The notes: generated by a model not told the origin, from the sequence alone. Shown: positions 31,461 to 43,190, numbered from the stretch's first letter. The stretch is 64,000 nt of DNA from Gari tellinella (GCA_922989275.2 OV277862.1:44541786-44605785), one strand, 5' to 3'. Translations and numbers: made by a program.

Positions 31461-33537
31461 ACAATAGGGCCAGAATGGCCCTAGATCGCTTACCTGACCA
31501 TGGTGACACTAAGCTGGGTCAATGAATTTCAAACAAGAAGATTATTGAAGTTTTCATTGAAAATATCCATTTTTTAGCTCCGGTGACCCAGATATGCAAC
31601 AGACCGGAACCAATTCAACAAAATATTTGATCAACCTTGATAGAGGATCTGTAGATGGTGTTATGTGCAAAATAGCTTAGCACAGTGTATTATGGTTTCA
31701 GACAAGAAGATTTTTGAAGTTGTCATTGAGAAAATCTATTTTGAGCTCCGGTGAACCAGATATGCAACAGACCGGAACCAGTTCAACAACATATGTGAAG
31801 GACTTCTGACAGTTACATCATGTCAAATATCACGGCTCTGGCCATATTGGTTTCAGAGAAACAAATGTTTGAACATTTAACTATACTCTTTGAACAAGAG
31901 GGCCAGAATGGCCCTTGATTACTCCCCTAACTATGGTGACACTAAGCTGGGTAAAGGAATTTCAAACAAGGTTTTTGAAGTTCTCATTGAAAATATCTAG
32001 TTTTAGCTCCGGTGACCCTGATATGCAACAGACTAGAACCAATTCAACAATATACATGTATATGAAGGACCTCTGGAAGTTACAAATGTCAAATATCAAA
32101 GCTCTGTCTACATTTGTTTCTGAGTAGAAACTGTTTGAACAGTTCACTGTATAACTCTTATGTAAAACGGTGAGCCCCGGGACGGGCCAATTTCGACCCC
32201 AGGGACAACATTTGAACAACTTTGATAGAGGACCTGTAGATGGTGTTATGTGCAAAATATCTAAGGTAAGTGTATTAAGGTTTCAGACGAGAATATTTTT
32301 AAAGTTTTCATTGAAAAAATCTATTTTTATCTCTAGTGACCCAGATATGCAACAGACCGGAACCAGTTCAACAATATATGTTGAGGACCTCTGGCAGTTA
32401 CACCATGCAAAATATCAAAGCTCAGGCCATATTGGTTTCAGAGAAAAAGATGTTTGTACATTTCACTATATAACTCTTTGTAAATGGGTGGCCCCCGGGG
32501 CGCAGCAAATTTTGGCCGCAGGGGCAAAATTTGAACAATCTTGATAAGAGAACCTATAGATGATTCTATTAGCTAAATATCTTAGCTCTGACCATTATGG
32601 TTTATGGCAAGAAGATTTTTTAAGATTTTCCTTTTTTTCTCTCAATTAGGTTGCCATGGCCACCAAAGTTCTCTAATGTTTCTAATTCTTTGAACAACTT
32701 TGAAATAACTTGACCCAAGGAACATTTCTTTCAAGTTTGGTTGCAATCAGGCTAGTGGTTTTAAAGAAGATGTTTGAAGAAATAGTTGACGCACGACGCA
32801 CAACGCACAAAGGACACAGACCGACCACAAAAGCTCACCTTGAGCACTTTGTGCTCAGGTGAGCTAAAAACGGTGACCCTTGGGCGGGGCCAATTTTGAC
32901 CCAAGGGGCAAAATTTGAACAACTGTGATAGGGGACTTGTTGACGATGTTATGTGCAAAATATGTAAGATCAGTGTATTGTGTTTCAGACAAGAAGACTT
33001 TTAAAGTTTTCATTTAAAACATCTATTTTCAGCTGCGGTGACCCAGATATGCAACAGACCGGAACCAGTTCAACAATATATGTTGAGGACCTCTGGAAGT
33101 TACACAATCCTAAATATCAAAGCTCTGACCAGTTTGGTTTCAGAGAAAAAGATGTTTGTACATTTCAATATATAACAATGTGTAAATCGGTGACCTCTCG
33201 GGCGGGCCAATTTTGAAACTATAGGCAAAATTTGAACAAGCTTTCTAAAGGACCTATGGATGATGCTATGTGCGAAATATCTAAGCTCTGGCCCTAATGG
33301 TTTTTGACAAGAAGAGTTTTTAAGATTTCCGTATGTTCTCACTTTGGTTGCCATGGCAACCAAGGTTCTTCATTGTTTCAAATAATTGAACAACTTTGAA
33401 AGAGCTTTCCTATGAAGTTTGGTTGCAATCAGGCTAGTGGTTTTGAAGTAGAAAATGTTTGAAGAAATAGTTGACGCACGACGGACAAGGACCGACCACA
33501 AAAGCTCACCTTGAACACTTTGTGCTCAGGTGAGCTA
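31461..33537 (+). mobile_element. hairpin-ended element P10 (outer)
   Basis: Starts ACAATAGGGCCAGAATGGCC; ends AGCTCACCTTGAACACTTTG then TGCTCAGGTGAGCTAA. Core units AGATATGCAACAGACCGGAA, GACCTCTGGAAGTTACA and GGTTTCAGACAAGAAGATTT. It is split by P11. Confidence 0.75.
31894..32867 (+). mobile_element. hairpin-ended element P11, nested in P10
   Basis: Starts ACAAGAGGGCCAGAATGGCC; ends AGCTCACCTTGAGCACTTTG then TGCTCAGGTGAGCTAA after GACGCACGACGCACAACGC. The P10 core is cut at TATACTCTTTG and continues AAACGGTGACCCTTGGGCG. Confidence 0.75.
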
Positions 33538-33754
33538 AAAACTGTGGCCTCTAAAGTGTAAACACTGCCAGATTTGGCATTTTCAACACAATAAGGGCAT
33601 ATAACTCATGACCTAATGATCCGATTTCAGCAAAAATTTAACTCATCCGAGGACTTATGGTTATCTACAATCTGAGCTATGTTGAGAGAAATTGGATAAC
33701 AATGTGGTTTTTAGAGTGTAAACACTGTAAAATATGGCATGTTCAACTATTCAA

Positions 33755-34140
33755 TGTTCGACTTAAGTACCTTTCATTGTAAATCAGTTTGCACACATTC
33801 TCCACTTGTAAGGTCTCTCTTCTGTATGAACTCTTATGTGACTGACTAAAGTACCTACATTTCTAAGTTATTAAAGGCAGTTCACACATATCACGCTTGT
33901 AAGGGCTTTGGTCCCTCCTCTGTTTAAACTCTCATGTGCCTGATTAAGGTACTCTTTTCAGTAAAACACTATTCACTCATACAACATTTGTTATGTCTCT
34001 CTGTATAAACGTGCATGTGCCTAACTAGGTACCTTTCTCAGTGACTGTTGACACTGTTCGCTCTCTTGTATGAACTCTCAGGTACTTGACTAAATGATGT
34101 TTCTCAATAAAATACTGTTAACACTAAGCATACTTGTAAG
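33755..34140 (-). pseudogene. decayed finger array 3' of ZNF-2
   Basis: Finger signatures persist in antisense (CACTTGTAAGGTCTCTCTTC, CATGTGCCTGATTAAGGTAC, CATACTTGTAAGGTCTCACC) with frameshifts and lost cysteine or histidine codons. The sequence carries on from the ZNF-2 stop without a gap. Confidence 0.65.
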
Positions 34141-34143
34141 GTC

Positions 34144-35664
34144 TCACCTATTGGCTGTATGAACTTTCATATGTTTAACTAAAGTATCGTTCTTATCAAA
34201 TGATTTAGCACACATGCCACATTTGTAAGGTCTCTCCGAATGAACTCTCATGTGCTGGACTACACTACTATTGGTGGTAAAAGACTTTCCACACATATTA
34301 CACTTGTAAGGTCTCTCTCCTGTATGAACTCTCATGTGATTGACTAAACTACCTTTCCGAGTAAAAGACTGTGCACACATGTCACATTTGTGAGGTCTTT
34401 CACCTGTATGAATTCTCATGTGACTGACTAAAGTTCCTTTCTCAGTAAAATACTGTTCACAAATATCACACTTGTAAGGTCTCTCTCCTGAATGAAGTCT
34501 CATGTGCTGGACTAAATTACCTTTTTGAGTAAAAGACTTTTCACATATATTACACTTGTAAGGTCTCTCTCCTGTATGAACTCTCATGTGATTGACTAAA
34601 CTACCTTTTTGGGTAAATGATTTTTCACACATCTGACATTTGTAAGGCCTCTCTCCTGTATGAATTCTTACGTGCTTGACTAAAGTACTTTTCTCAGTAA
34701 AAGATTGTCCACACATATCACACTTGTAAGGTCTCTCTCCTGTATGAACTCTCATGTGCCTGACTAAAGTTTCTTTTATAGCAAAAGACTTTCTACATAC
34801 ATCACACTTGTAATGTTTTTCTTCCGTATGAACTCTCATGTGATTGACTAAACTACCTTTCCGAGTAAAAGACTGTGCACACATGTCACATTTGTGAGGT
34901 CTTTCACCTGTATGAATTCTCATGTGACTGACTAAAGTTCCTTTCTCAGTAAAATACTGTTCACAAATATCACACTTGTAAGGTCTCTCTCCTGAATGAA
35001 GTCTCATGTGCTGGACTAAATTACCTTTTTGAGTAAAAGACTTTTCACATATATTACACTTGTAAGGTCTCTCTCCTGTATGAACTCTCATGTGATTGAC
35101 TAAACTACCTTTTTGGGTAAATGATTTTTCACACATCTGACATTTGTAAGGCCTCTCTCCTGTATGAATTCTTACGTGCTTGACTAAAGTACTTTTCTCA
35201 GTAAAAGATTGTTCACACATATCACACTTGTAAGGTCTCTCTCCTGTATGAACTCTCATGTGCCTGACTAAAGTTTCTTTTATAGCAAAAGACTTTCTAC
35301 ATACATCACACTTGTAATGTTTTTCTTCCGTATGTAATCTCATGTGTATGACTAAATTACTTTTCGCAGTATAACTCTTTCCACAAATATCACAATGGTG
35401 AGGTTTCTTTCCAGAGTGAACTCCCATGTGCCTGACTAAATGGCATTTTATAGTAAAAAACTGTTCACACATATCACATGTGTGAGGTCTTTCTCCTGTA
35501 TGAACTCTCATGTGTGTGTTTAAACTACTCTTCTTAGTATATAACTTTTCACATACTTCACACTTGTAAGGTTTAACTTCTGTACGTAGCCTGTTATTAT
35601 CGACTGGTGTGATCATTCTGCCCAATGACTCTCCTTGTTCCTGTGTTGACTGGTCTTCGTCCAT
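34144..35664 (-). CDS. ZNF-2, C2H2 zinc-finger protein exon (17 fingers)
   Basis: Likely nuclear sequence-specific DNA-binding protein. The leader MDEDQSTQEQGESLGRM is followed by 17 tandem fingers with TGERP-type linkers; every finger keeps both Cys and both His. Fingers 4-9 and 10-15 are the same six fingers repeated: only Glu/Gly at one site (CEQ versus CGQ, fingers 5 and 11) differs. At DNA level the blocks 34324-34827 and 34828-35331 differ by one base by eye. The reading ends HMKVHTANR, where a 7-base insertion shared with ZNF-3 breaks the next linker. The ATG at 35664 lies 8 nt inside the exon (acceptor near 35672), so it may be the true start or internal to a longer spliced frame. No effector domain is seen in this exon. 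Confidence 0.9.
   Translation of the reverse strand: MDEDQSTQEQGESLGRMITPVDNNRLRTEVKPYKCEVCEKLYTKKSSLNTHMRVHTGERPHTCDMCEQFFTIKCHLVRHMGVHSGKKPHHCDICGKSYTAKSNLVIHMRLHTEEKHYKCDVCRKSFAIKETLVRHMRVHTGERPYKCDMCEQSFTEKSTLVKHVRIHTGERPYKCQMCEKSFTQKGSLVNHMRVHTGERPYKCNICEKSFTQKGNLVQHMRLHSGERPYKCDICEQYFTEKGTLVSHMRIHTGERPHKCDMCAQSFTRKGSLVNHMRVHTEEKHYKCDVCRKSFAIKETLVRHMRVHTGERPYKCDMCGQSFTEKSTLVKHVRIHTGERPYKCQMCEKSFTQKGSLVNHMRVHTGERPYKCNICEKSFTQKGNLVQHMRLHSGERPYKCDICEQYFTEKGTLVSHMRIHTGERPHKCDMCAQSFTRKGSLVNHMRVHTGERPYKCNMCGKSFTTNSSVVQHMRVHSERPYKCGMCAKSFDKNDTLVKHMKVHTANR
34324..35331 (-). repeat. 504-bp tandem duplication inside ZNF-2
   Basis: Two head-to-tail copies, 34324-34827 and 34828-35331, each six fingers long and in frame. 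By eye they match except GATTGTCC versus GATTGTTC. Confidence 0.9.
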
Positions 35665-36486
35665 TATTTCAGCTTTAAATTAGAAATATTTAGTTTTAGT
35701 AGGAGTAATATATATATATATGTCAGATGATTTAGAAATTCTGTTACATACTGTATATCCACGTTCAATTTAATGTTTTTATCAGTGTTTCATTTTTTAG
35801 CTTATTACCTGATATATATTCGCCTTTGTTTTTAGTGAAATATATTTAAGCTTTTTCTATTTGAAATAGTTCTTACGTCCTAGCAGATGGCGGCTTAAAA
35901 CAAGCTTAAAGTAAAGTACTCCCTCTCTACAACGACACCACAGTGGAGACTCAGATTGTGTGAGTTTTTCGGAGGGAGTCGTTATAGGGAGAGAAAAATA
36001 AGACTTGGCTTACATTTTCAAGCAGCTGCAATCCAGAGAAGACGCCGTATAACCCGGCGTCTGATCTTAATTCAGTCTGTTTGTCAAAATTTTATTTATT
36101 CTATTAAAATGTCCACTTATATGTAACTTTGAGAAAAACAACAGACAAAATTAAGCAGACGATACTGCAGCAGTAGTAAAAGTGTAAGACATAATTGTCC
36201 TGTTTATGGATCTGCGGCATGGGTCGTTGTAAGGAGGGAGCCGTTGTAGAGAGAGGACACTATCTGTCTTCAACACTGAAAACAAATCATATGCTAAAAG
36301 GGTTAAAATGCGGTACATACTTTTTTTAAAATAGAATTTTTGCAGATAAGATGGGTATTATTCAGGTCGCGTTTAAACAGTGATATTCCGTTGGTTAACA
36401 TGCTAGATTCCTGAATCATTTAAAAGCTGTCACAAGACAGTGTGTTTGACTATTTTGATACTTTTTGGCAAAACTGGACATACGAG
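35665..36486. repeat. segmental duplication unit A, proximal upstream block
   Basis: Bases from AGCTTTAAATTAGAAATATT through CAAAACTGGACATACGAG align with 46844-47715 (unit B) and in part with 58320-58867 (unit C). It contains a TA-type MITE (35914-36262). It is the 5' flank, and probably intronic sequence, of ZNF-2. Confidence 0.75.
35914..36262. mobile_element. MITE with hairpin module 1, in unit A
   Basis: Ends AAGTACTCCCTCTCTACAAC and GTTGTAGAGAGAGGACACTA are inverted repeats. The middle (about 36018-36085) carries the module GCAATCCAGAGAAGACGCCG / CGGCGTCTGATCTTAATTCA. The same insertion sits in units B (about 47090-47470) and C (about 58570 onward), so it predates the duplications. Confidence 0.65.
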
Positions 36487-36762
36487 GAATATTATTTAAT
36501 ATTTAATTATATCACTGGCTGGCGTCGTTAAAGGCGCAGTATAAGAGGTATGCATACTTCGTTATGTCCAACCTTTGTTCCTTTTCGACTGAAATATATC
36601 ATTTTAGTATTTAAATCTGATTTAGAAAGGAAAAAAGTAGCCTGTTTAATGTATACCCTGCAGATACATATAATGTAAAACGGCACGGTCCAGCTTACAT
36701 TTAGAGATGGTTCAGCATAAAAAAATTACCTTTCTTCGACAAAGGGAACGAAAACCAAATAA

Positions 36763-38314
36763 TGCCTGGTGCACAGTAAATGGGCCAATTACCAAAATTT
36801 TAATGTACATGCATTTTTTCAAAGGTAAGATAAAGGAGCCCACTAAAACACTGTTATTTAATAGCAACTATCATCACAAAGTTTTATTGAAAAATCTTGA
36901 TTGGTTATAAAAAATATTTAAACGTATGTGGTAAAAAAGTGCCTTTTTTGCCTGTAATGAATTAGTATCTCTTTTTTCACAATTTTCCATGTTTTTGCCT
37001 TTCTAAACAGATTAGAGATAGATAGAGGAATATGGTTTCATCATATGGAAAATTTATTTCTGTTTAATTTGGTATATAACACAAATGTATTGGATGGGTA
37101 TTTACTAAGTAAGGCGTCAGACAATTGAAAAGGACCCGATGTAATGCTTGTAAAAACTGATTACCCCTATATTATATTTTTATTAGATATCTTCAACAAA
37201 AGAATTAAAGCAGACACTTAAAATGTGTTTTTGAATGTAAAAATCAAGAATATACAGAAAAATATCCAGATAAAAGCATGCAAATTTGATTTTTTGTTCC
37301 TTCAAAATATTATCTCCTGATTCAGGTTGGCGTCAAAATTCATGTAATGCCCCCCCCCCCCTTAATTTTTTTCCCCATGGTCAAACTGAAGTGTGAATTC
37401 CTTAATATGAGGCTTAGGGACAGTATATTATAATGAAACCAGCATATTTTCAAATTCCTGTTCATATTATGTTTTTACTCACAAAAAAACAAAAGTTATG
37501 TGTAGTGTCCGTCCCCGTAATGTCCGACCCTCAGGTAGTACTTTACTATAAGACCCATAAATCAGTGACAAGTCAAACCTTTCGGTAAATAGTGATACTT
37601 TATGGATAAAATTAGTTTAACCTTTGTATAAATGTTACAAAATACACACTGTGATAAAAAAATAACATGGGAGCTTTGTCTCCTGACGGTATTTGGCGAA
37701 AAAACAATCATGTAATGTCCGTCCCCCCCCCCCCCCATATGCTATCTTTTCTTCCAATGGTATAAATTCCTTTATATTAGGCCCAGTATATCATCATTAA
37801 ACAAGCATATTTTAATTTCCAGTACATAATACATGTATGTTAAACACCAAAGGTTGTGTGTAATGTCCGTCCCCTCAGGTAGTACTTTACTCTCAGATGT
37901 TAGGAATCAGTTCAAACATAATTGAACACTTTTTGCCAACTATGAGTTTGGAAATTCTTCAACAACAACAACAAAAAAGTTGTTCATTGGTAATAAGTTT
38001 GGATTACTTTAAAGATTAATATGTGCAGTGTATGTTTGTGAAGAAATAAAAGTAAATTAACATTCTATCTTGTCATAAACTACCATTTATAAATATGTAA
38101 TGCTTAAGTTGTAATGTCCGTCCCTTACTAGGCCTATCAATGAAAATGTGGGAAAAAATATTTTTAAAAAAAGTTATCTTTTTACTTACTGAACATGATT
38201 CTAATACACATATGATATATGCTTCCAAAAAGCCATAAATTAATAAAATATAAGATACCTTATTTGTTTTACCTAGATGCTAACTGAATTGGCCCATTTA
38301 CTGTGCACCAGGCA
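36763..38314. mobile_element. non-autonomous DNA transposon, 28-bp perfect TIRs
   Basis: TGCCTGGTGCACAGTAAATG then GGCCAATT at 36763-36790 is exactly complementary to 38287-38314. Target duplication is short and A/T-rich (ATA or similar). Inside, a long imperfect tandem repeat carries the motif GTAATGTCCGTCCCC or close forms near 37340, 37505, 37700, 37860 and 38110, with poly-C runs. No open frame of significance. Superfamily not assigned. It is absent from units B and C. Confidence 0.75.
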
Positions 38315-38394
38315 ATATAAGAGTTATATTACGGTGAATAAAATCGGCGGGGCAAATGGGTTATCGTTTTATTTTCCAGGAAATCATTTACTAT

Positions 38395-39719
38395 ACAAGA
38401 GCCCCATTGGGCATATTTCGCTCACCTGAGAATAGCTGAAAAATGGAGAAAATTATTTATGTCCAGGACGGGGTCATTTTTTACCCAAGGGGCATAATTT
38501 GAACACTCTTGATAGAGGACCTATAGATGATGCTATGTGCCAAATATCTAAGATCAGGGTAGTAGGGTTTTAGACAAGATTTTTTAACGTTTCCATTGGA
38601 AAAATCTATCTTTAGCTCATGTGACCTACATATGCAACAGACTGGAACCATTTGTACAAACTAGGTAAAGGACATATAGAAGTGTCACCATGCCGAATAT
38701 CAAAGCTCTGGCCATATTAGTTTCAGAGGAAAAGACATTTGAAAATTTCACTAAATACTCAATGTAAAACTGTGACCCCCGGGGCGGGACAAATTTTGAC
38801 CCCAGGGGCATAATTTGAACAAACTTGATAGAGGACCTGTAGGCGATTATATGTGCCAAATATCTATTTTTAGCTCCTGTGACCTAGATATGCAACAGAC
38901 CAGAACCATTTGAACAAAATACGTAAAAGGATATTAAGAAGTGTCACCATACCAAATATCAAAGCTCTGGCTATATTAATGTCAGGGTAGAAGATGTTTG
39001 AAAATTTCACTACATAACTCTATGTAAAATTGTGACCCCCGGGGCGGGGCCAATTTTGACCTCAGGGGCATAATTTGAACAAACTTTATAGAGGACCTGT
39101 AGGCGATTATATGTGCCAAATATCTAAGCCCTGGCCCTTGTAGTTTCAGAGGAGAAGATTTTGTAAGTTTTTATTGAAAACAAATCTATTTTTAGCTCCT
39201 GTGACCTAGATATGCAACCGACCAGAACTTTTTGAACAATATTGGTAAAGGACATCTATAAGTGTCACCATGCCAAATATCAAAGTTCTGGTCATATTAG
39301 TTTCAGAGGAGAAGACGTTTGAAAAAATCGCTATATAACTCAATGTAAAACTGTGACCCCCGGGGCGGGGCCAATTTTGACCCCAGGGGCATAATTTGAA
39401 CAAATTTGATAGAGGACCTGTAGATGATGCTATGTGCCAAATATCTAAGCTCTGGCCCTTGTAGTTTCAGACAAGAAGAATTTTTAAGATTTCCTTATAT
39501 TTTCACTTTGGTTGCCATGGCAACTAGAGTTCTACATTGTTTTTAATTCTTTGAACTTTGAAAGAGCTTGACCCAAGGAACATTCCTGTAAAGTTTGGTT
39601 GAAATCTGTCAAGCGGTTTAGGAGGAGATGCCAATTGTTAACGACGACGGACGACGCACACCGCCGGACACAGGGCCATCCCCATAGCTCACCTTGAGCC
39701 TTTGGCTCTGGTGAGCTAA
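38395..39719 (+). mobile_element. hairpin-ended element P12
   Basis: Starts ACAAGAGCCCCATTGGGCAT; ends AGCTCACCTTGAGCCTTTGG then CTCTGGTGAGCTAA. Same subfamily as P6: repeated GTGACCCCCGGGGCGGG, ATGCTATGTGCCAAATATC, GTTGCCATGGCAACTAGAG and an ACGACGGACGACGCACACCG tract. It inserts after ATTTACTAT. Confidence 0.8.
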
Positions 39720-40240
39720 AAACACGTGGGGGAAATCTACAATTTTATGTTTAAGGCATATCTTTAAAATTTGGATTGCACGTTTATGTTTTGTATAATA
39801 TTTCTTCTTTTTTCAATATATTGACTAAATAAACCATCCTCATAACGGTTTGGTTTTTTGGTGTTTGAATTAAAGTAATGCGTTATTGGATTTCGAGAGT
39901 AATTTCATTTAAAACTTTTTCCCGCGCATTTTATAATTTCGCAATTAGCAATCTAAATTTCTCTTTACACATCGTCTTGCGATAAAATGATATACATGTG
40001 TTGCTTATAATTATAAATCACTTTAAGGCAGCTCAGAAAATGTTTAATTTGTGTTATATTATTGCTTTTCGACAGCGATTTACCAACGTTGTTCATGAGT
40101 ATGTAGTATTACTCTCATGAAGGGTCCACCAAACAAAACAAATTCTAATTTTAAATTCCCATATTAAAATCATATGATATGAACCCGATATTTGACCAAC
40201 ACTGTTAGTTATATAATTAAATGTATGTCTTGCGTGTTGT
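39720..40240. other. intergenic, nothing recognised
   Basis: AT-rich DNA within the extra 4.4 kb of unit A. No shared repeat, gene or RNA seen. Confidence 0.4.
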
Positions 40241-40244
40241 TTAA

Positions 40245-40488
40245 CCCTTTCCCAAATAGAAGCGACTTTTAGCACATGCATTTTATTCATCCGCTGAAGA
40301 AATTAGTTCCAATATATACCGTAATGAATATGTGTCATATTTAATACTTTCCTTATTCTAGCAGGTAATAGCTTAAAGCAGGCTGAAAGTAAAGCAGAAT
40401 GCGCCATATGGCGCATTCTGCTTTACTTTTAACCTGCTTTAAGTAGTGATCTATTTTCAAAACTAGAAACAGGCTATCGGGTAATGGG
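40245..40488. mobile_element. MITE-2 (TTAA type) with perfect hairpin centre
   Basis: Termini CCCTTTCCCAAATAG and TATCGGGTAATGGG with TTAA at 40241-40244 and 40489-40492. The hairpin AAAGTAAAGCAGAATGCGCC / GGCGCATTCTGCTTTACTTT is centred on ATAT (TTAA in other copies). Confidence 0.8.
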
Positions 40489-40896
40489 TTAAGTAGATCA
40501 ATCATAGCAGCAGCTTTAACTTTGGAACCCGCAAAATTGAATAGTGGCCGTCCTTAAGTAAAACTAATGTTTAAATTGCTTGTTTTGATTGAAAAATGCC
40601 ATTCATTCATTCGTACTGCAAAGCTTCCATTTATCTAACAAAGTTCAAAGTATATCTATGAAATCGACATCTTCAAAATTATTATTCAACCTTTACCGTA
40701 AGCCCGTATTTCACCGCGCGCCCATAACATACACTACAATAGCTAGTGTCTATGAACGGACTAACTTAAACCTTCAACAGCTTCTAAAAAAGACGAATTC
40801 AAAAGAAATTATCAGTCAATAGGTCAATTTACTGCATTGTGGGCTTCTGTTAGTTTGAAGGTAGAAATGTGCAAGCGTGACATAATTAAATGAACG

Positions 40897-41483
40897 TCCC
40901 TCGTATACAAGGCGTTCACAGTTATGTTAAGTTCAAACGTGTTTAATTTACCTTGATCCATATTCACGTCAAGTAAGAATTAAACAAAAGTACAATAGTT
41001 CATACTTCAACCATATAAGGCACAAACTATGCACCCGTGCATAGTTCTATAAAATCATGCACAATGTGTTTTGTTACAAATTGAAATGCATAGGTATAAT
41101 TACATAGGTTTAAGTAGGGCTTCCAATTTTGTCTCATATCTAATTACAGTAGATATTTCTGCCAGCTTTAGATGGTCAGTGTCCTTACTTGTTAAGCATT
41201 TGAATTGAACGATATCGTTCTCAAGCTTTTAATCGCTTAGATTTGAGAAGACTTCTGCTTAAATCTGACCAATCAAAAGCTTGAAAACCATTTCAGACTG
41301 AACTCAAGTGCTGTATAAGCATGGGACAAGCGAAACACAAGGTAGCAGTTACTATAAGATTTATATTATTATATTATGATATTTACAGAGTACATGTACT
41401 AGTATTCTACCTTGTTGATAATTCAATCTGTTCAGATGCGGTTACCGTTTCCAACAAAACACATTAAATACAGGGTGTTCCGA
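40897..41483. repeat. segmental duplication unit A, distal block
   Basis: From ACAAGGCGTTCACAGTTATG to AATACAGGGTGTTCCG this aligns with unit B (47720-47940, 48292-48430, 49560-49760) and in part with unit C (59270-59405, 62735-62905). It lacks several insertions found in B and C. Confidence 0.7.
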
Positions 41484-42585
41484 ACAAGAGCCGCATGTGG
41501 CCCTAAATTGCTCACCAGAGGAACTATTGTTATACTCAATGCAAAATGACATGTGTCATTGCATGTATGTAGACTGTTGAATGAAGAAGTAACTCAGAAC
41601 CCGTTTGTCATTATTACTGTTTGAGCACAAAGAAAAAATATGGAAATGATATAAATTCCTAATAAAGGGTCACTTAAATAATATTCATTCAAAATATGAT
41701 TGAATTCTGACAATGGTTACAGTTTCAGAATAAGAGATTTTTAAAGGTTTTCCTGTATCAGTCTATGTAAAACTGATAAGCCCAAGGGAAGGGCAATTTT
41801 TGATCCGGGAGTCATGATTTGAACATTCTTAGTGGAAGACCATAAGGCAAAGCTACATGCCAAATATAAAAGTGCTGTGCCTTAAGGTTGCAGAGAAGAA
41901 GATTTTTAAAGGTTTTCTTCTATAAGTATATGTAAAACTGATAAGCCCCGGGGCGGGGTCATTTTTGACCCCGGGTCATGATATGAACAACCTTGGTAGA
42001 GGTCCATAACGCAAACCTACATGCCAAATATACAAGGTCTAGGCTTTAAAGTTTAAGAGAAGAAGACTTTTAAAGGGTTTCCTATGAAAAACTGATAAGC
42101 ACCGGATTGCCCATATTTGACCAGGGGTCATTATTTGAACATTTTTGGAAAAGGTTCACACCATGATGCTACATAAGAAATTTGGTTGTCCTAGGAATTA
42201 TGGTTATTGACCAGATGATTTTAAAAGTTTTGATTTTGGTTGTCAATATTATGTAAATACAGAAAATTACCACGCACTCTGGCGGCCATGTTTTTGAACA
42301 TTTTGAAAGTATATCAATTGAGAAACATTTTGGTGAAAACCAAATTGAAATCGGACCAGTCGTTTTTGAGAAGAAGATTTTGAAGACCGATGGCCCCACC
42401 AACTTTTTTCGAACAATTTTTGGAGCTCACAACTACATTATGTATCCGACAAAGTTTGGTTAATATTGGGCCATTGATTTCAGAGAAGTTATTTGAAACA
42501 AATTGTGAACAGACGACACCGAGACCGGCGTACGACGGACAATCACAATAGCTCACCTTGAGCACTTTTTGCTCAGGTGGGCTAA
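41484..42585 (+). mobile_element. hairpin-ended element P13 with paralogous empty site
   Basis: Starts ACAAGAGCCGCATGTGGCCC; ends AGCTCACCTTGAGCACTTTT then TGCTCAGGTGGGCTAA. Core TGATAAGCCCCGGGGCGGGG, ACATGCCAAATAT, then ACCACGCACTCTGGCGGCCA. The unit B counterpart at 49748-49770 goes from CAGGGTGTCC to AACCCGAACCCGGGGTC with no element, which fixes both ends to within a few bases. Confidence 0.85.
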
Positions 42586-42599
42586 AAAACGAAGCCCGG

Positions 42600-43190
42600 G
42601 TCAAATATGCATTATATCCAATTCCTATCAATATCTATAAATAAAACGTATATCGATAAGTAGAGGAAAAAGTTTGCCATATATTGTCAAAACTTGGTTC
42701 GATCGCAATAGGTCACAAGTGTTCACAAGTTTTCCCTAAAATTTGACCTGGTGACCTACTTTTTGAACCCATGTGTTTATTCATTTGATCTAGATTTTGT
42801 CAAGATGGTCATTCTAACAAAATGATTTGGCCAAACTGTGGCTACTAGTGTGTTCACAAGTTTTTTCCCCAAGATTTGACCTAATGACCTATTTTTTACC
42901 CAACATAAGCTATATTTCAACTTGACCTGGATTTTGTCAAGATGGTCATTCTGACCGAGTTTGATAAAGATTGGGTTCAAATTGTGGATTCCAGAATATC
43001 CACAAGTTTTTTCTAAGAATTGATCTAGTGACCTCATTTTTTACCCCACGTAAGCTTTTTCAAACTTGACCTAGATTGTCAAAATTAAAGACTGGATTCA
43101 AATCGTGGTTTCCAGAATGTTCACAAGTTTTTTTTCTAAGATTCCACCTAGTGACCTACTGTTTGACCTCACATGGATCATACCCACAGG
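42600..43190 (+). repeat. RevDR2-type core repeats, no element ends
   Basis: About three repeats of 140-150 bp with TTTGACCTGGTGACCTACTT or close forms, ATTTTGTCAAGATGGTCATT and GTGTTCACAAGTTTT. Same family as 50280-51050 and 54150-54925. The 42600-42700 part belongs to the duplication unit (also at 49770 and 54060). Confidence 0.65.

Larger units (their letters stand above)
30985..33750 (+). repeat. core-repeat element interrupted by P10
   Basis: GATATCGCTCACCTGTTGTA then ATGAAGCCTGATAGCTTTAA opens the same family as P20 and P23. Its core (GTTAGAGTGTAAACGCTACT, AATCTGAGCAAGTTTGA) is cut at 31461 by P10 and resumes at 33538 with ACTGTGGCCTCTAAAGTGTA. Confidence 0.65.

Noticed and set aside
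37350..37362. Poly-C and poly-G runs (also near 37717, 29046 and 62901) as G-quadruplex or regulatory signals
   Set aside because: Single homopolymers that are prone to sequencing and slippage error. No separate G-tract pattern is seen.
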